Assembly: GCA_009838975.1 (NCBI GenBank)
Contig: VXQO01000079.1
Coordinates: 1-64,000, forward strand
From: Gemmatimonadota bacterium
GTDB taxonomy: Bacteria; Gemmatimonadota; Gemmatimonadetes; Longimicrobiales; Gaopeijiaceae
Length of the DNA: 64,000 nt
Direction: 5' to 3'
Shown in pieces: positions 63,123 to 64,000 of this stretch; the stretch's first letter is position 1; each line of letters starts with the position of its first letter. The notes under the pieces are model-generated. The model was given only the letters and a program-made list of their open reading frames with translations, was not told where the DNA came from and did no database searches. The position numbers and the translations under genes are program-made.

Positions 63123-64000
63123 GTGAAGAAGTCCTGCGTTCGCGTCCCGCCGAAGATCCGCGCGGCTCTCCGCCGTTCGGGCTGCGCTCGGGGGCTGTGG
63201 CGCGGGCTGCTCGGGGTGGCGTCGACCGCGATTGCCGCGTCCGCCGGCGTCTTCTCCGGAGCCGTATCGGGACAAACGCTGCGTGAGGAGATCACCGCCG
63301 TCGACTTCAGCGGGAACGAGACCTTTACCGATGCCGAACTGCGCCGCGCGGTGCTCACCACGGCTTCGAGCTGTCCACCGATCCTGACGGTCACCACCTG
63401 TGCCCTGGGCATTGACTGGTTCAGGGACCGCCAGTATCTGAGTTCGCGGGTACTCGACGACGACGTGAGCCGGCTTCGTCGGCTCTACCGTGCCAACGGG
63501 TTTCGGGGGACGACCGTCGCCGGGGAGCTGGATCGCGGCGCGAACGGCACCGTGGCGGTCGTATTCCGGATCACCGAGGGCCTGCTCTTCCGCATCGGCT
63601 CGATCGAGTTCGATGGTGACACGATTCCGCCGGAGCTGGGAATCGAATCGAACCTTCCCGTCGCACCGGGCGATCCTGCGAGCTACCAGCTCATCGTGGC
63701 GCGCGACACCCTGACGGAGCGCCTTCGCAACGCGGGATACGCCCTGGCGGATGTTTTCTACGGTTTCGACCGGGTCGGCGACACCGCGTCCGTCGTCTAC
63801 CGCGTGGAGCTGGGTCCGCCCACCACCTTCGGCCCCATCGAGGTGACCGGAAACACCGTTGTGGGCGACGACGTGATCCTTGCCCGGCTGCCCTTCCGCG
63901 AAGGCGATCTCTTTCGCGAGGACCGGATCCGCGAGGCCCAGCGAAGCCTGCACGACCTCGGCATCATCTCGCGAGCTCTGGTGCGGCGCGACACCGCCGG
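63123..64000 (+). CDS. BamA/TamA-like outer-membrane assembly protein, 3' end outside the window
   Basis: The frame is open from GTG 63123 to the window end (292 codons) with no stop, so the gene is partial. A basic N-terminus and hydrophobic signal (LLGVASTAIAASAGVFSGAV, cut near SGQT) is followed by POTRA-type repeats: EEITAVDFSGNETFTDAELR, LLFRIGSIEFDGDTIPPELG and FGPIEVTGNTVVGDDVILAR. Later come LPFREGDLFREDRIREAQRS and LHDLGIIS, classical Omp85 periplasmic text. The barrel lies beyond the edge. The first POTRA carries an unusual insert with two Cys (SSCPPILTVTTC). It is 45 bases after the phosphoesterase gene. Confidence 0.85.
   Translation, partial: MKKSCVRVPPKIRAALRRSGCARGLWRGLLGVASTAIAASAGVFSGAVSGQTLREEITAVDFSGNETFTDAELRRAVLTTASSCPPILTVTTCALGIDWFRDRQYLSSRVLDDDVSRLRRLYRANGFRGTTVAGELDRGANGTVAVVFRITEGLLFRIGSIEFDGDTIPPELGIESNLPVAPGDPASYQLIVARDTLTERLRNAGYALADVFYGFDRVGDTASVVYRVELGPPTTFGPIEVTGNTVVGDDVILARLPFREGDLFREDRIREAQRSLHDLGIISRALVRRDTA

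Overview
The window is a 64 kb stretch of high-GC bacterial chromosome, roughly two-thirds G+C by eye, coding densely on both strands with no intergenic gap above 300 bases. I see no phage, insertion sequence, integrase or CRISPR array. The cell is Gram-negative-type with an outer membrane: there is a POTRA-containing BamA/TamA-like protein, a TonB plug protein, TonB C-terminal domains and lipoproteins. Secreted S9 peptidases, a BlaI-M56-TonB sensor, M16 peptidase pairs, the very high GC and frequent GTG starts all fit a Gemmatimonadota-like organism. That placement is inferred from gene content and was not tested by phylogeny.

Region 1 (1-13,900) is accessory and envelope-facing. It holds two secreted S9 peptidases, an amino-acid permease fused to universal-stress domains, a secreted TolB-propeller/CehA-type metallohydrolase, a BlaI-M56 signalling pair whose sensor carries two tandem TonB C-terminal domains, and mannose-6-phosphate isomerase running into an antisense tRNA-Lys. 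Region 2 (13,900-23,100) holds a His/Glu-rich lipoprotein, an LTXXQ protein, a CstB-like persulfide dioxygenase with a periplasmic rhodanese, a MIP channel, a DUF481 protein, a histidine phosphatase, RNase P RNA, tRNA-Arg, TerC and leucine dehydrogenase. Region 3 (23,100-33,800) holds an iodotyrosine-deiodinase-like flavoprotein, a GCS2-CBS ligase beside an aspartoacylase-like hydrolase, an SRAP protein, an aminotransferase, an M16 peptidase pair, a Nudix hydrolase, and an ECF sigma factor with its anti-sigma factor.

Region 4 (33,800-45,900) is a tightly packed operon, holA-copA-mutS-tonB-like-CBS-ddl-rhomboid, followed by an EF-G paralogue with its own strong promoter. Region 5 (45,900-64,000) is mostly housekeeping: yebC-ruvC-ruvA-ruvB-queA-tgt-yajC, then def-fmt-thiE/tenI-thiS-thiG-rsmB, a kinase-less PASTA protein, a TlpA thioredoxin, a YbbR protein, tsaD, lgt, a metallophosphoesterase and the start of a BamA/TamA-like gene cut by the window edge. 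Thirteen gene junctions overlap by exactly four bases, mostly GTGA, which implies extensive translational coupling.

The strongest leads are these. First, clusters of TACA/TGTA motifs, the half-site type known for BlaI/MecI operators, lie upstream of blaI and again upstream of def, suggesting a small BlaI regulon. Second, the M56 sensor has a recent tandem TonB-domain duplication. Third, a PASTA protein with no kinase occupies the place that the kinase PrkC takes after def-fmt-rsmB in Firmicutes. Fourth, a bacterial deiodinase-like protein keeps the full Glu-Tyr-Lys substrate clamp. I found no clear, wholly new multi-gene system.
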